Below, in pieces: positions 1 through 6,577 of a DNA stretch of 7,261 nt. Under the pieces are notes generated by a model that was not told the DNA's origin, searched no databases, and saw nothing but the letters and a program-made list of their open reading frames with translations. The stretch comes from DATGFK01 sp040007395 (GTDB lineage Bacteria; Chloroflexota; Anaerolineae; Aggregatilineales; UBA2796), in contig JBDTVG010000235.1 in the NCBI GenBank assembly GCA_040007395.1, positions 1-7,261 on the forward strand. Reading direction: 5' to 3'. A program made the translations under genes and the position numbers. The stretch's first letter is position 1. Each line of letters starts with the position of its first letter.

Positions 1-201
1 CGGCAAGAACCAACAAAGGTCTAAGTATCGATAATCCTCAGTGGGGGATTGAAACGGGCGACGCAGCCACTTATACCACCCAAGTGGTGGGTCTAAGTAT
101 CGATAATCCTCAGTGGGGGATTGAAACTCTCGGTCGGCGGGATTGGTGTGGCCGTTGGCTCACAGTCTAAGTATCGATAATCCTCAGTGGGGGATTGAAA
201 C

Positions 202-237
202 TGACTAACACCGACACTACGGCAAGAACCAACAAAG
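202..237 (+). repeat. Spacer duplicated within array 1
   Basis: The last 18 nt of this spacer (220-237) are identical to the partial spacer at 1-18. Both are followed by the same repeat, so 1-55 and 220-274 match base for base. The left edge of the window cuts the first copy, so the full extent of the duplication is unseen. The simplest reading is a block duplication of array units by recombination between repeats, not two independent acquisitions. Confidence 0.85.
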
Positions 238-828
238 GTCTAAGTATCGATAATCCTCAGTGGGGGATTGAAACTAAGATTGCGGTTGCAGCTCCAAGTA
301 CAAGTCTGTATGTCTAAGTATCGATAATCCTCAGTGGGGGATTGAAACGTAGAAAGGGTAGGGTATTACCATCAATGTAAAAAGTCTAAGTATCGATAAT
401 CCTCAGTGGGGGATTGAAACGTGAAGTGGCATTCCGGTAATCGAAGTATGATCTATGAGTCTAAGTATCGATAATCCTCAGTGGGGGATTGAAACGTATT
501 TCCCTTGTGCGTCAGGCTGACCAAGTTTTGCGTCTAAGTATCGATAATCCTCAGTGGGGGATTGAAACCACAAAGTGAACTGCAATTTTAGCGTTCATGG
601 CTTTTAGTCTAAGTATCGATAATCCTCAGTGGGGGATTGAAACGAGTAAACCACGCTGGGTATAGCCTCTGGATTTCAGAAGTCTAAGTATCGATAATCC
701 TCAGTGGGGGATTGAAACCTTCTCATTCCAGCCTTCGTTTCCAGAGCTGTACAGGAGTCTAAGTATCGATAATCCTCAGTGGGGGATTGAAACAAATCAA
801 CTGACGCTGCGCTCATGGTGCGCTTGTA

Positions 829-865
829 GGCTTAGTACCGATAATCCTCAGTGGGGGATTGAAAC
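829..865 (+). repeat. Degenerate terminal repeat of array 1
   Basis: This last repeat differs from the other eleven at three positions, all in the 5' 12 nt: position 2 is T to G, position 5 is A to T, and position 10 is T to C. The 3' 25 nt are unchanged. Decay of the leader-distal repeat is typical and confirms that this is the trailer end. Two of the three changes (positions 2 and 10) match the base found in array 2 repeats. Confidence 0.95.
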
Positions 866-888
866 TATTGCCTTGAAGCTGAGGGGTC

Positions 889-2295
889 TCAGTCGAGGGA
901 GTCGGGCGCGGTCTCATCATGGGCCAATGCTTTAGCCCGTATAAGATAATGGACAGCCTGTTCCTGTTGACCCAAGTCATTGAACAGGCTGGCGATCAAG
1001 CGCAGATATTCTGACGCATGGGTTCGTCGAGTTTGCTGTTCAGCAAGTTGAGCCGCAGACAGGTAGGCTTGAATCGCTTGAGGGAGATCGTTCATTGCGG
1101 TATAGGCCAATGCCAACCGTGCGTAGTCCAATTCGTGGACATAACTATCCTTGAGCGTGGCTGCAATTTCCACAGCCTGCTGCAAGAAGGGAATAGCTTC
1201 GGCGGGTTGGTCGAGTTTTGTGTAGGTCATGCCCAGATCGCTCAAAACCGCTTCCAATGAGGGAAGGTTATTGATATTCCGATGAATCTGCACCGCTTGT
1301 TCATAGTAGCTACGGGCGATGGCGTAATCACCAACGGTGTAGTACACCCCGGCGAGATTGGCGGTACGGTTGCCCTCGCCCCGTCTATCGCCAATTTCCT
1401 GACTAATAGCAATGGCTCGCGCAAAATGATCGATGGCTAGCGGGTAGGCCTGCTGCCGTCGGTAGATCAATCCCATATTGTTCAAACAGTTGCCCGTTGC
1501 CTGCTTATCCTGCATCTGCTCAGCCAATTGCAGTGCGTCTTCATAACACTGGAGGGCTGTTTCATTGTTGCCTAGATAACGATAGGCCTCCCCTAGATTG
1601 TTCAAATGGCTGGCGATAGCTTCGGGATCATCGATTTCAGTGGCCAGTGTCAGCGCTTGCTGATAGTGGGTGATGGCCTCCTCAAATTTCCTTTGGTGAA
1701 TAAACACGTTGCCGAGGTTGCCCAATTGCTGGCTTTCAGAGGCTTTCGACTCAATCTTGCGGGCAATGGCTAACCCTTGCTGGTGATAGGACAATGCCTG
1801 TTCATACTCGCCCAAATTGCGGTAAAGGATGCCGAGGCTGCCCAGCGTTTCGCCAACGGCCTGCCAATCTTGAAGCTGTTGCTGAAGGATCATGGCTCGG
1901 TGTTGATAGTCAAGGGCCGTGGCATAGTGTCCCGCGTAGAAATGGGTCAATCCCAGATTATGGAGATGGACACTCTGCGCCTCGTTATCGTCTAAGCGTT
2001 CGGCAATAGTCAAGGCTTGATCCAGCCATCGGATCAAGTCACGATACGACAACCGATGTCCAAGTTGGGCAGCACCATAATACAAGTAATCGCTGTAGAG
2101 GTGAGCCAACTTGTCGCTTTGAGTGATATAGGCCAGCATCTGCTGCTGAGCGTACATAATCTGATCAAGGGCTTGATCCACCTGTTCGAGGCCCTGAAGT
2201 TTTTGCCCTTGCCGATAGAATTGGTTAGCGGTCTTGATCTCATTGAGGTAGTGTTGAGCATGTCTGGCATAGGCATCAATACTCGATGGACACAT
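889..2295 (-). CDS. TPR-repeat protein, probable sensor/scaffold arm of a split NB-ARC protein
   Basis: The 468-aa soluble protein is almost entirely tetratricopeptide repeats. About ten units recur at an exact 40-residue period from about residue 68 (near 68, 108, 148, 188, 228, 268, 308, 348, 388 and 428). They have the LxNLGxxYxxxGxYexAlxyyxqAL pattern of long, kinesin-light-chain-like TPRs, as in residues 228-260. Such superhelices bind proteins or peptides; no enzyme motif is visible. Residues 1-67 hold a helical stretch with RHAQHYL (11-17). It resembles the linker that follows the winged helix in fused NB-ARC-TPR proteins. The start is ATG at 2295, 8 nt after the NB-ARC stop, with a weak AGGG Shine-Dalgarno inside the upstream gene's end, so translation is probably coupled. 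The stop lies 23 bp from CRISPR array 1, with no clear terminator. The TPR call is firm; the role is inferred. Confidence 0.93.
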   Translation of the reverse strand: MCPSSIDAYARHAQHYLNEIKTANQFYRQGQKLQGLEQVDQALDQIMYAQQQMLAYITQSDKLAHLYSDYLYYGAAQLGHRLSYRDLIRWLDQALTIAERLDDNEAQSVHLHNLGLTHFYAGHYATALDYQHRAMILQQQLQDWQAVGETLGSLGILYRNLGEYEQALSYHQQGLAIARKIESKASESQQLGNLGNVFIHQRKFEEAITHYQQALTLATEIDDPEAIASHLNNLGEAYRYLGNNETALQCYEDALQLAEQMQDKQATGNCLNNMGLIYRRQQAYPLAIDHFARAIAISQEIGDRRGEGNRTANLAGVYYTVGDYAIARSYYEQAVQIHRNINNLPSLEAVLSDLGMTYTKLDQPAEAIPFLQQAVEIAATLKDSYVHELDYARLALAYTAMNDLPQAIQAYLSAAQLAEQQTRRTHASEYLRLIASLFNDLGQQEQAVHYLIRAKALAHDETAPDSLD

Positions 2296-2303
2296 TAGAT
2301 ACC

Positions 2304-3776
2304 CTACTCTGCGTTTCCGTTGGGGGATGAGTTATCGTCGCCGTCTTGCAGCAGGGAATGCGCGTACATGGAGAGGGTGTAGTGCATCTGAAAGCGCCCG
2401 CTGCCTAACGGTTCAAGCAGGCCCCGACCAATAAGCGCTCGGATAATCGGCGTAGGATCTTCGACCTGCCAGACGCTTTTCATCGCTTGCAAGGCGAAGG
2501 TAGCTGGTTTAGGCGCAAATGCCCCCAGATAGGCGAAAGCTTCCTGCTCAAAGGGTTGCAACGTTTGAAGACTCCGGTCAAAAAGTAACCGCATCGTGGG
2601 ATTGGAGCCTGTCGTTTCGTCAAAGACTTGCGTGGTGCTGTCGATCAGTTTTCGGCTGTGTGCCTGTTCCAATTGGTCGATCAAGTCGGGAACGTTAAGC
2701 CCAGACCGTTCTTCATGCTCGATTAGGTTTCCGGCGACCCGTAAGGCTAATGGGAGTCCTTCTAGTGTTGCCACGAGCGACCCAAGTCGATCCGCATAAT
2801 TGTGAGAAGCGCTAGGCGCGATGCAAGCCAGCATTTCAAGCGATTTGGCGGGACTCAGTGTTGGCAGCACATAAACATCGTCGGGGACTTCTTTCAGTGC
2901 ATTGGCAACATCGGTGAAGCGGGTCGTTAGCAAAAAGGTGGTCGTTGGACTGCCCAGATGCTTGAAATAAAAGCCATCTTCGGCGGTCCAGATGTCATCG
3001 ACGACCAGCAATACATTCAGATTTTGCAAGACCCCACGCAGCGCCTGAACGACGGCTTCCTCGGAAGCAAGGGATTCAACATGAAAGATGCGAAGCTGTC
3101 TGGCCCAACTTTTGAGGGCATTCATGACATCGCCTTGCGGACCGAGACTCGTCCACAACACGCCATCAGTAAACGTCCGGCGAATATCCAGATTGTGTAC
3201 CAGACGATTGATCAGCGTGGTTTTGCCAACACCGGGCCAGCCGCGAATGATGTTGGTTGGATAGCGGCTGCTGCCGGGAGTAAGCCCCAACCGATTATAG
3301 ACGTGCTGTATCGAGTCTTCGCGTCCAATGAATAAATGTGGATACAGTGGAATAAAATAATCGCCACTGGTGCTGGTTGACTCTGGGGCTAACTTGCGCT
3401 CACTCTGATACGTTTCCCAAGCCTTGTCAAACTCAGCGCTGGGGAAAACCTCGCGCAAGCGTTGAAACGCTTTTAACTCGATACCCGCCAGATCAAATAG
3501 CTGAAGCGCTTCTCTGGCAGTACAGCGTTTGTCCTCAGCGATCCCTGCTGTGCAAGCCCGACTCAGGGCCAGCATTTCGTCCAGTTGGTAGTCGCTTTGT
3601 ACGTCGGGCTTGCCCCGAAACTTGTTAAAGCGACCTTCAGAATACTCAATATCGCCGAGTTCTTGCCCCATACGCCTTCGGATTTCGTCATAGCTGCGCC
3701 CGGTACGGGTGTGCAGCCGGGTGACGAGATCGAGGAGTGTTTGTTTCCGCTGCTGACCCTGATTTACCTCAACCAT
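2304..3776 (-). CDS. NB-ARC (STAND/NLR-like) ATPase
   Basis: This 490-aa protein carries a full NB-ARC nucleotide switch: Walker A GWPGVGKTT (179-187), Walker B VLLVVDD (255-261), sensor-1 region LLTTR (282-286), and GLPLAL (340-345). A winged-helix region ends in an MHD-like MHY (464-466). STAND ATPases are held inactive with ADP and oligomerise with ATP after a sensor arm detects a trigger. Residues 1-115 are a helical N-terminal domain, perhaps a degenerate HTH (RSYDEIRRRMG 27-37, GRFNKFRGK 48-56). No nuclease, TIR, CHAT or protease signature is seen, so the output is unknown. The protein stops about 25 residues after the MHD position, where a fused protein would continue into TPRs; the TPR gene follows 8 nt later. 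The ATG start at 3776 has GGGGGAG 9 nt upstream. A transcription-factor role (AfsR-like) is an alternative. Confidence 0.93.
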   Translation of the reverse strand: MVEVNQGQQRKQTLLDLVTRLHTRTGRSYDEIRRRMGQELGDIEYSEGRFNKFRGKPDVQSDYQLDEMLALSRACTAGIAEDKRCTAREALQLFDLAGIELKAFQRLREVFPSAEFDKAWETYQSERKLAPESTSTSGDYFIPLYPHLFIGREDSIQHVYNRLGLTPGSSRYPTNIIRGWPGVGKTTLINRLVHNLDIRRTFTDGVLWTSLGPQGDVMNALKSWARQLRIFHVESLASEEAVVQALRGVLQNLNVLLVVDDIWTAEDGFYFKHLGSPTTTFLLTTRFTDVANALKEVPDDVYVLPTLSPAKSLEMLACIAPSASHNYADRLGSLVATLEGLPLALRVAGNLIEHEERSGLNVPDLIDQLEQAHSRKLIDSTTQVFDETTGSNPTMRLLFDRSLQTLQPFEQEAFAYLGAFAPKPATFALQAMKSVWQVEDPTPIIRALIGRGLLEPLGSGRFQMHYTLSMYAHSLLQDGDDNSSPNGNAE

Positions 3777-4001
3777 GCGCCTGTACTCCCCCTATCGATC
3801 AAAGTTGATCGCTCAATCGCCGGAATCGATCACGTTATGGGGTTCATTTCGCCGACAGGTTCACCTATGCTGGATACATCCATGTGGGAGGCTGTGCTGC
3901 CAGATTGGTTACAGATGAACCGAGTCTAGCACAACCTTCTACCGAACAGCATGTGTGAATCTGACCAAGTGGCACAGCGTAGTGGGGGAGGCGGCTAGAC
4001 T
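3777..4001. promoter_or_regulatory. Divergent intergenic region between NB-ARC operon and HTH gene
   Basis: These 225 bp separate two divergent start codons and must hold both promoters. The Shine-Dalgarno sites are seen: GGGGGAG on the minus strand (3786-3792) for NB-ARC, and GGAGG on the plus strand (3987-3991) for the HTH gene. No convincing -35/-10 pair stands out on either strand. The best plus-strand candidate, TTGGTT (3905-3910) with TAGCAC (3927-3932), is weak. No conserved ORF is supported here. Confidence 0.6.
3796..3811. promoter_or_regulatory. Candidate operator, perfect 7-bp dyad upstream of NB-ARC gene
   Basis: CGATCAA at 3796-3802 and TTGATCG at 3805-3811 form a perfect inverted repeat around a 2-bp centre. 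It begins 19 bp upstream of the NB-ARC start codon. A further CGATCA half-site lies at 3827-3832. The position suits a repressor site, and the divergent LuxR-type protein is the obvious candidate binder. GATC-rich dyads can also arise by chance, so function is inferred. Confidence 0.4.
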
Positions 4002-4319
4002 ATGATCAGTGATCGGCAACGGATGGCATTTTTCTTGAGCTTAAGTCCACGCTGCCAACAGATTGTGCGTTATGTCACGCAAAATCTGGATAACGCAGAG
4101 ATCGCGGCCTGCCTGTTTATTACGCCGGGCGTAGTCGCCAACCATTTAACAGCTATCTACGAAAAGCTTCAAGATGCCGGCTATAGCCCCGAAGGCCGAC
4201 GCTATAAGCGGGCTGCTCTGGTCGGCTTTTTGGGCGATTTCTTTCGAGATTACCCGGATATAGCCGATGCAACCGACGGGCTAAACCAAGTAATTAAGCC
4301 ATCTGTGCCACCTCTGTAA
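4002..4319 (+). CDS. Small LuxR/GerE-type helix-turn-helix regulator
   Basis: This 105-aa protein is little more than one LuxR-family DNA-binding domain. The family pattern LTxRExxVLxxxxxGxsNkEIAxxLxiSxxTVknHxxxIxxKL is matched by residues 14-56: LSPRCQQIV, then NAEIAACLFI (31-40), then the recognition helix in PGVVANHLTAIYEKL (42-56). No receiver, PAS or ligand-binding domain precedes it, so activity is probably set by protein level or a partner. The C-terminal 40 residues show no recognisable domain. The ATG at 4002 is chosen because GGAGG lies 10 nt upstream. It is divergent from the NB-ARC operon, which suggests control of that operon and of itself. Its last 26 bp overlap the 3' end of the convergent WYL gene, so the two transcripts are antisense there. 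Confidence 0.85.
   Translation: MISDRQRMAFFLSLSPRCQQIVRYVTQNLDNAEIAACLFITPGVVANHLTAIYEKLQDAGYSPEGRRYKRAALVGFLGDFFRDYPDIADATDGLNQVIKPSVPPL
4004..4014. promoter_or_regulatory. GATCA-G-TGATC dyad overlapping the HTH gene start
   Basis: GATCA (4004-4008) and TGATC (4010-4014) form a perfect dyad starting on the last base of the HTH start codon. The half-sites are the same as in the dyad at 3796-3811, though the centre is 1 bp instead of 4 bp between GATCA and TGATC. A protein binding both could repress its own gene and the NB-ARC operon. Part of this is constrained by coding sequence, so confidence is low. Confidence 0.3.
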
Positions 4320-6315
4320 CAATACGCAAGATCCTGTCCAGCCTAAAGGTGCGCTCGGCTTCGGCCTCTTGGCACCACGCTTCGACATACGCAAAATCGC
4401 CGCGATCCACGATGGGCAAAAGCGGCTCAATGGTGCGCCGGGAAGTTACGCCCTGAGCAGGACTAAAATAGTCAATCATTATGGCTGATTGCTTGGCATA
4501 CGCCTGTTCGATAGCAGCACGGATACTGTCAGCATTTTCCTGCTGAATCGGCGTTAACAGGCCAGACCAGCCATCGGTGGCAGCACGGCGGATCGCGTCA
4601 ATGGCGTTTTCGGCGGACTGAGCCAGTTGATTGAAGCCTGTTTCGGGAATGTGCGCCTTAAGCGACTCCAATACCGAACCGGGCAGGGTGGCAGGCAGGG
4701 CAATCAAGCCAGAGAGTGCCTGATAGATACGCGCCGCCAGCCATAACTGAGCCGCTAGATCAGGATCGGACAGTTTGGTCGGCGGCGCGGCTTTCTGTCG
4801 TCTATCGGTCATGGAATGTCCGCGCCGCCGCAACCGTCGGGAAAGCACTTCGGCCTGATGTGGTTTGACAGCGACATGATGCGCTGATAATGTACCATCA
4901 AACAACGGGCGTAAACTTCGATCTGCCAGCAATTCTGCTAACAGTTCCGGTTGCGGTGAACTTAGCACCATGAGTGGTTCGAGTGCCAGACGACGCTGCC
5001 GCTTTTCCCAGCCCTGCAATCGGGCGAACACAGAATCGGGGAGTGGTTCCCCAGTCAATTGATGCAGCAGCGTCGCGATCTGTATGGTAGTCTGATTCGC
5101 GTCGAGGGCGCGGGCTACCGCCTGTTGATCGATGCACAGATCCCCTTGCTCATAGGTTGCCCAAGCGGATAGTTCCACGAGAGAGCGCAAACGAGGAAAA
5201 ATGGGCAGCACCACGCGGAGACAGTCGGCTTCATTGATGAGCGCGGCTGGGGCGACGGGAGTGAAAGTTGATCCGGCAATCTGAAATTCATTGCCAGCGC
5301 AAGCCGTGACGATGCCGAGCCAAGTCAATGGCTCACAGAGCAGATCCGGGACACCTTTCAAACTCTGACCGGGCAAGTGGGGACGCAAGGCCCTGATCAG
5401 TGACGACAAACGATAGCCTCGGTTGGGATGCAGCCGCCGCAATTGATCCACGAGTTTTTGCCATAAAGTTAGGGTTACGGCTGGCAGCCGATAGATATTC
5501 CATAGGGGTTCGCGACGCTTCAGATCGCGCTCAATGCTTTCCATTAATGTTTGCCATTGCGCTTCTGGCGTGGAGTCTAACCACTGCCATGCTGCCAAAG
5601 TCGGTTTGAGATAGCCGGCCTGCACCGCGACTAGCCCGCAGCATTCTAAAAGATAATGCAGAAATCGTAGTCGCGTGGTGTGCAGTTCACTACGAAGGAT
5701 TGACCCTTCGGCGCGTTGATCTTTAAGCAGCAAGCGTTGATTGACGGCTTTTAAGGTGTGCGGCGGCAGCCAGCGATTCCAGCGCACAGTAGCGTGTTCA
5801 GCCATCAGTACACCCAACAGGTGTGCCAGATCGACCAGCAAAGCAGAGGATGGCGGTGGCTGCTCTGTAATGGTTTTGACGGGCGCAGTCCGTACTCGCG
5901 GCAGCGGCGGCAGCAGCGCAAGGACTTCCGTCGGTATGCATACCTGATCCTCGACAATTTCGATGAGCGCCAGATACCACAGCTTTTCGGCAATAGAGCC
6001 GGGCTGTTTCCAGATCTGGCGTGGGACATCGGGTCGCCAAGGGCGATACAACCGGATCGCACCAAAGGCCGCCATAAATTCTACCTTTGGCATCTGACCG
6101 CCTGCCGCTTGTAAGGCAATTAAGGGCGCACGTTCATCCGCAGACAGCCGCTTCACAGACCGCTTGAGATGTCCCTGCAAACGCAATTGATCCAACAAAC
6201 GCCCTGCCACCTTCGCTTTGGTATGCCTGCCATCGAACGGCAAGACGTGCATGTGCGACACCGCCCACAACGCATACCATGTTCGTTTGCTCAAAAGATC
6301 GCCAAGCGCCAGCAT
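4294..6315 (-). CDS. Helicase-associated/WYL-domain protein, candidate CRISPR-linked regulator
   Basis: This 673-aa protein ends in a WYL domain (about 598-671): IMIDYFSPAQG (612-622), RRTIEP (626-631), YVEA (643-646) and RTFRLDRI (655-662). The eponymous W-Y-L is A-Y-V here (642-644). WYL domains sense ligands or nucleic acid ends and often control phage-defence loci. Residues about 430-500 resemble the XPB-like helicase-associated domain (Helicase_C_3), notably PELLAELLADRSLRPLF and SRRLRRRG. No Walker A or DEAD/DEAH motif is present, so it should not be an active helicase. The N-terminal 300 residues are helical and unassigned, perhaps winged helices. The ATG at 6315 has a strong AAGGAG 6 nt upstream (6322-6327). 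The gene is divergent from the array 2 leader and overlaps the HTH gene's 3' end by 26 bp. WYL is fairly sure; the middle domain is from remembered family resemblance. Confidence 0.85.
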   Translation of the reverse strand: MLALGDLLSKRTWYALWAVSHMHVLPFDGRHTKAKVAGRLLDQLRLQGHLKRSVKRLSADERAPLIALQAAGGQMPKVEFMAAFGAIRLYRPWRPDVPRQIWKQPGSIAEKLWYLALIEIVEDQVCIPTEVLALLPPLPRVRTAPVKTITEQPPPSSALLVDLAHLLGVLMAEHATVRWNRWLPPHTLKAVNQRLLLKDQRAEGSILRSELHTTRLRFLHYLLECCGLVAVQAGYLKPTLAAWQWLDSTPEAQWQTLMESIERDLKRREPLWNIYRLPAVTLTLWQKLVDQLRRLHPNRGYRLSSLIRALRPHLPGQSLKGVPDLLCEPLTWLGIVTACAGNEFQIAGSTFTPVAPAALINEADCLRVVLPIFPRLRSLVELSAWATYEQGDLCIDQQAVARALDANQTTIQIATLLHQLTGEPLPDSVFARLQGWEKRQRRLALEPLMVLSSPQPELLAELLADRSLRPLFDGTLSAHHVAVKPHQAEVLSRRLRRRGHSMTDRRQKAAPPTKLSDPDLAAQLWLAARIYQALSGLIALPATLPGSVLESLKAHIPETGFNQLAQSAENAIDAIRRAATDGWSGLLTPIQQENADSIRAAIEQAYAKQSAIMIDYFSPAQGVTSRRTIEPLLPIVDRGDFAYVEAWCQEAEAERTFRLDRILRIVTEVAQMA

Positions 6316-6394
6316 CTTAATCTCCTTCGTCTGTGTGGCAAAACTCTAACACATGCCTCGTCAATTTTCACAAACGAGCCGCAAATCGCGCTAG

Positions 6395-6443
6395 TGGCTG
6401 GTGGAGTGCGTTGGCGCGAGATGTCATCTACCAAAACCAGCCA
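6395..6443. repeat. Spaced inverted repeat in the array 2 leader
   Basis: TGGCTGGT (6395-6402) and ACCAGCCA (6436-6443) are perfect complements separated by 33 bp. The gap is long for a terminator and no T-run follows. It could be a paired binding site in the WYL/array 2 control region or chance. Confidence 0.35.
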
Positions 6444-6528
6444 TGCAGCGGCATTGGCGGGGTTCCATTGCACGAAAAAAGCGTGTATTTTCGTCCAGCC
6501 CGCAAGCCGATCTACTTGATGCGCTGAC

Positions 6529-6557
6529 TTGCGTTGGAAAGCGTTAGCGTGTAATAT
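6529..6557 (+). promoter_or_regulatory. Candidate array 2 promoter in the leader
   Basis: TTGCGT (6529-6534) lies 17 bp before TAATAT (6552-6557), giving a start near 6564, about 14 nt before the first repeat. Each hexamer is only a partial match to the sigma-70 consensus (3/6 and 4/6). The position fits a CRISPR leader promoter that produces the complete first repeat. A second option is TTGTGA (6566-6571) with a 17-bp gap to the TATAAT inside the first repeat (6589-6594). Confidence 0.35.
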
Positions 6558-6577
6558 TGATGTCATTGTGAAATAGA

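Larger units (their letters stand above)
1..865 (+). CRISPR. CRISPR array 1, trailer end (12 repeats, leader outside window)
   Basis: Twelve 37-nt repeats start at 19, 91, 165, 238, 312, 384, 459, 532, 607, 682, 757 and 829. They are separated by eleven complete spacers of 35-38 nt, plus the last 18 nt of another spacer at 1-18. The first eleven repeats are identical. Each begins GTCTAAGTATCG and ends ATTGAAAC, the usual 8-nt 5' handle of type I and III crRNAs. That end and the degenerate last repeat both set the reading direction left to right, with the leader beyond the left edge. Within the repeat, AATCCTC can pair with GGGGATT around an AGTG loop (seven pairs, one G-U). The array ends only 23 bp from the convergent TPR gene. 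No cas gene is visible, so the subtype cannot be fixed; type I or III fits the handle. Confidence 0.98.
6316..6577 (+). promoter_or_regulatory. Putative leader of CRISPR array 2 and divergent promoter region of WYL gene
   Basis: These 262 bp lie between the WYL start codon and the first, perfect repeat of array 2, where a leader belongs given the repeat orientation. A short frame open on the minus strand through most of it shows no family resemblance and would have to overlap the WYL start. Visible structure includes an A6 tract at 6475-6480, a direct repeat AGCGTGTA (6480-6487, 6546-6553), GCGTT twice one helical turn apart (6531, 6541), and an 8-bp inverted repeat at 6395-6443. The strongest Shine-Dalgarno, on the minus strand at 6322-6327, belongs to the WYL gene. 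Confidence 0.7.

Noticed and set aside
889..2295. TPR protein as the TPR-CHAT partner of a type III-E effector
   Set aside because: No CHAT caspase-like domain (His-Cys pair) follows the repeats, and no gRAMP-like gene is present.
1018..2298. Several 60-93-aa frames on both strands inside the TPR gene
   Set aside because: They are shadows of a regular 40-residue repeat protein and show no domain or ribosome site of their own.
3585..3929. 114-aa plus-strand frame running from the NB-ARC 5' end into the intergenic region
   Set aside because: Most of it is antisense to the NB-ARC N-terminus; composition is not protein-like and no start signal is seen.
3981..3989. AGTGGGGGA shared with the CRISPR repeats, possible anti-repeat or repeat relic
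   Set aside because: Nine G-rich bases that serve as part of the HTH gene's ribosome site; no flanking similarity and no tracrRNA-like structure.
5741..6114. Plus- and minus-strand frames of 68-118 aa inside the WYL gene
   Set aside because: They lie antisense to, or out of frame with, a well-supported 673-aa protein and have no recognisable motif.
4294..6315. Active helicase
   Set aside because: No Walker A, DEAD/DEAH box or motif VI is present; only the accessory XPB-like region and WYL resemble known domains.
6291..6566. 91-aa minus-strand open frame across the array 2 leader
   Set aside because: It overlaps the WYL start in another frame, has an unnatural Arg-rich tail and no family resemblance; the WYL gene has the strong Shine-Dalgarno.
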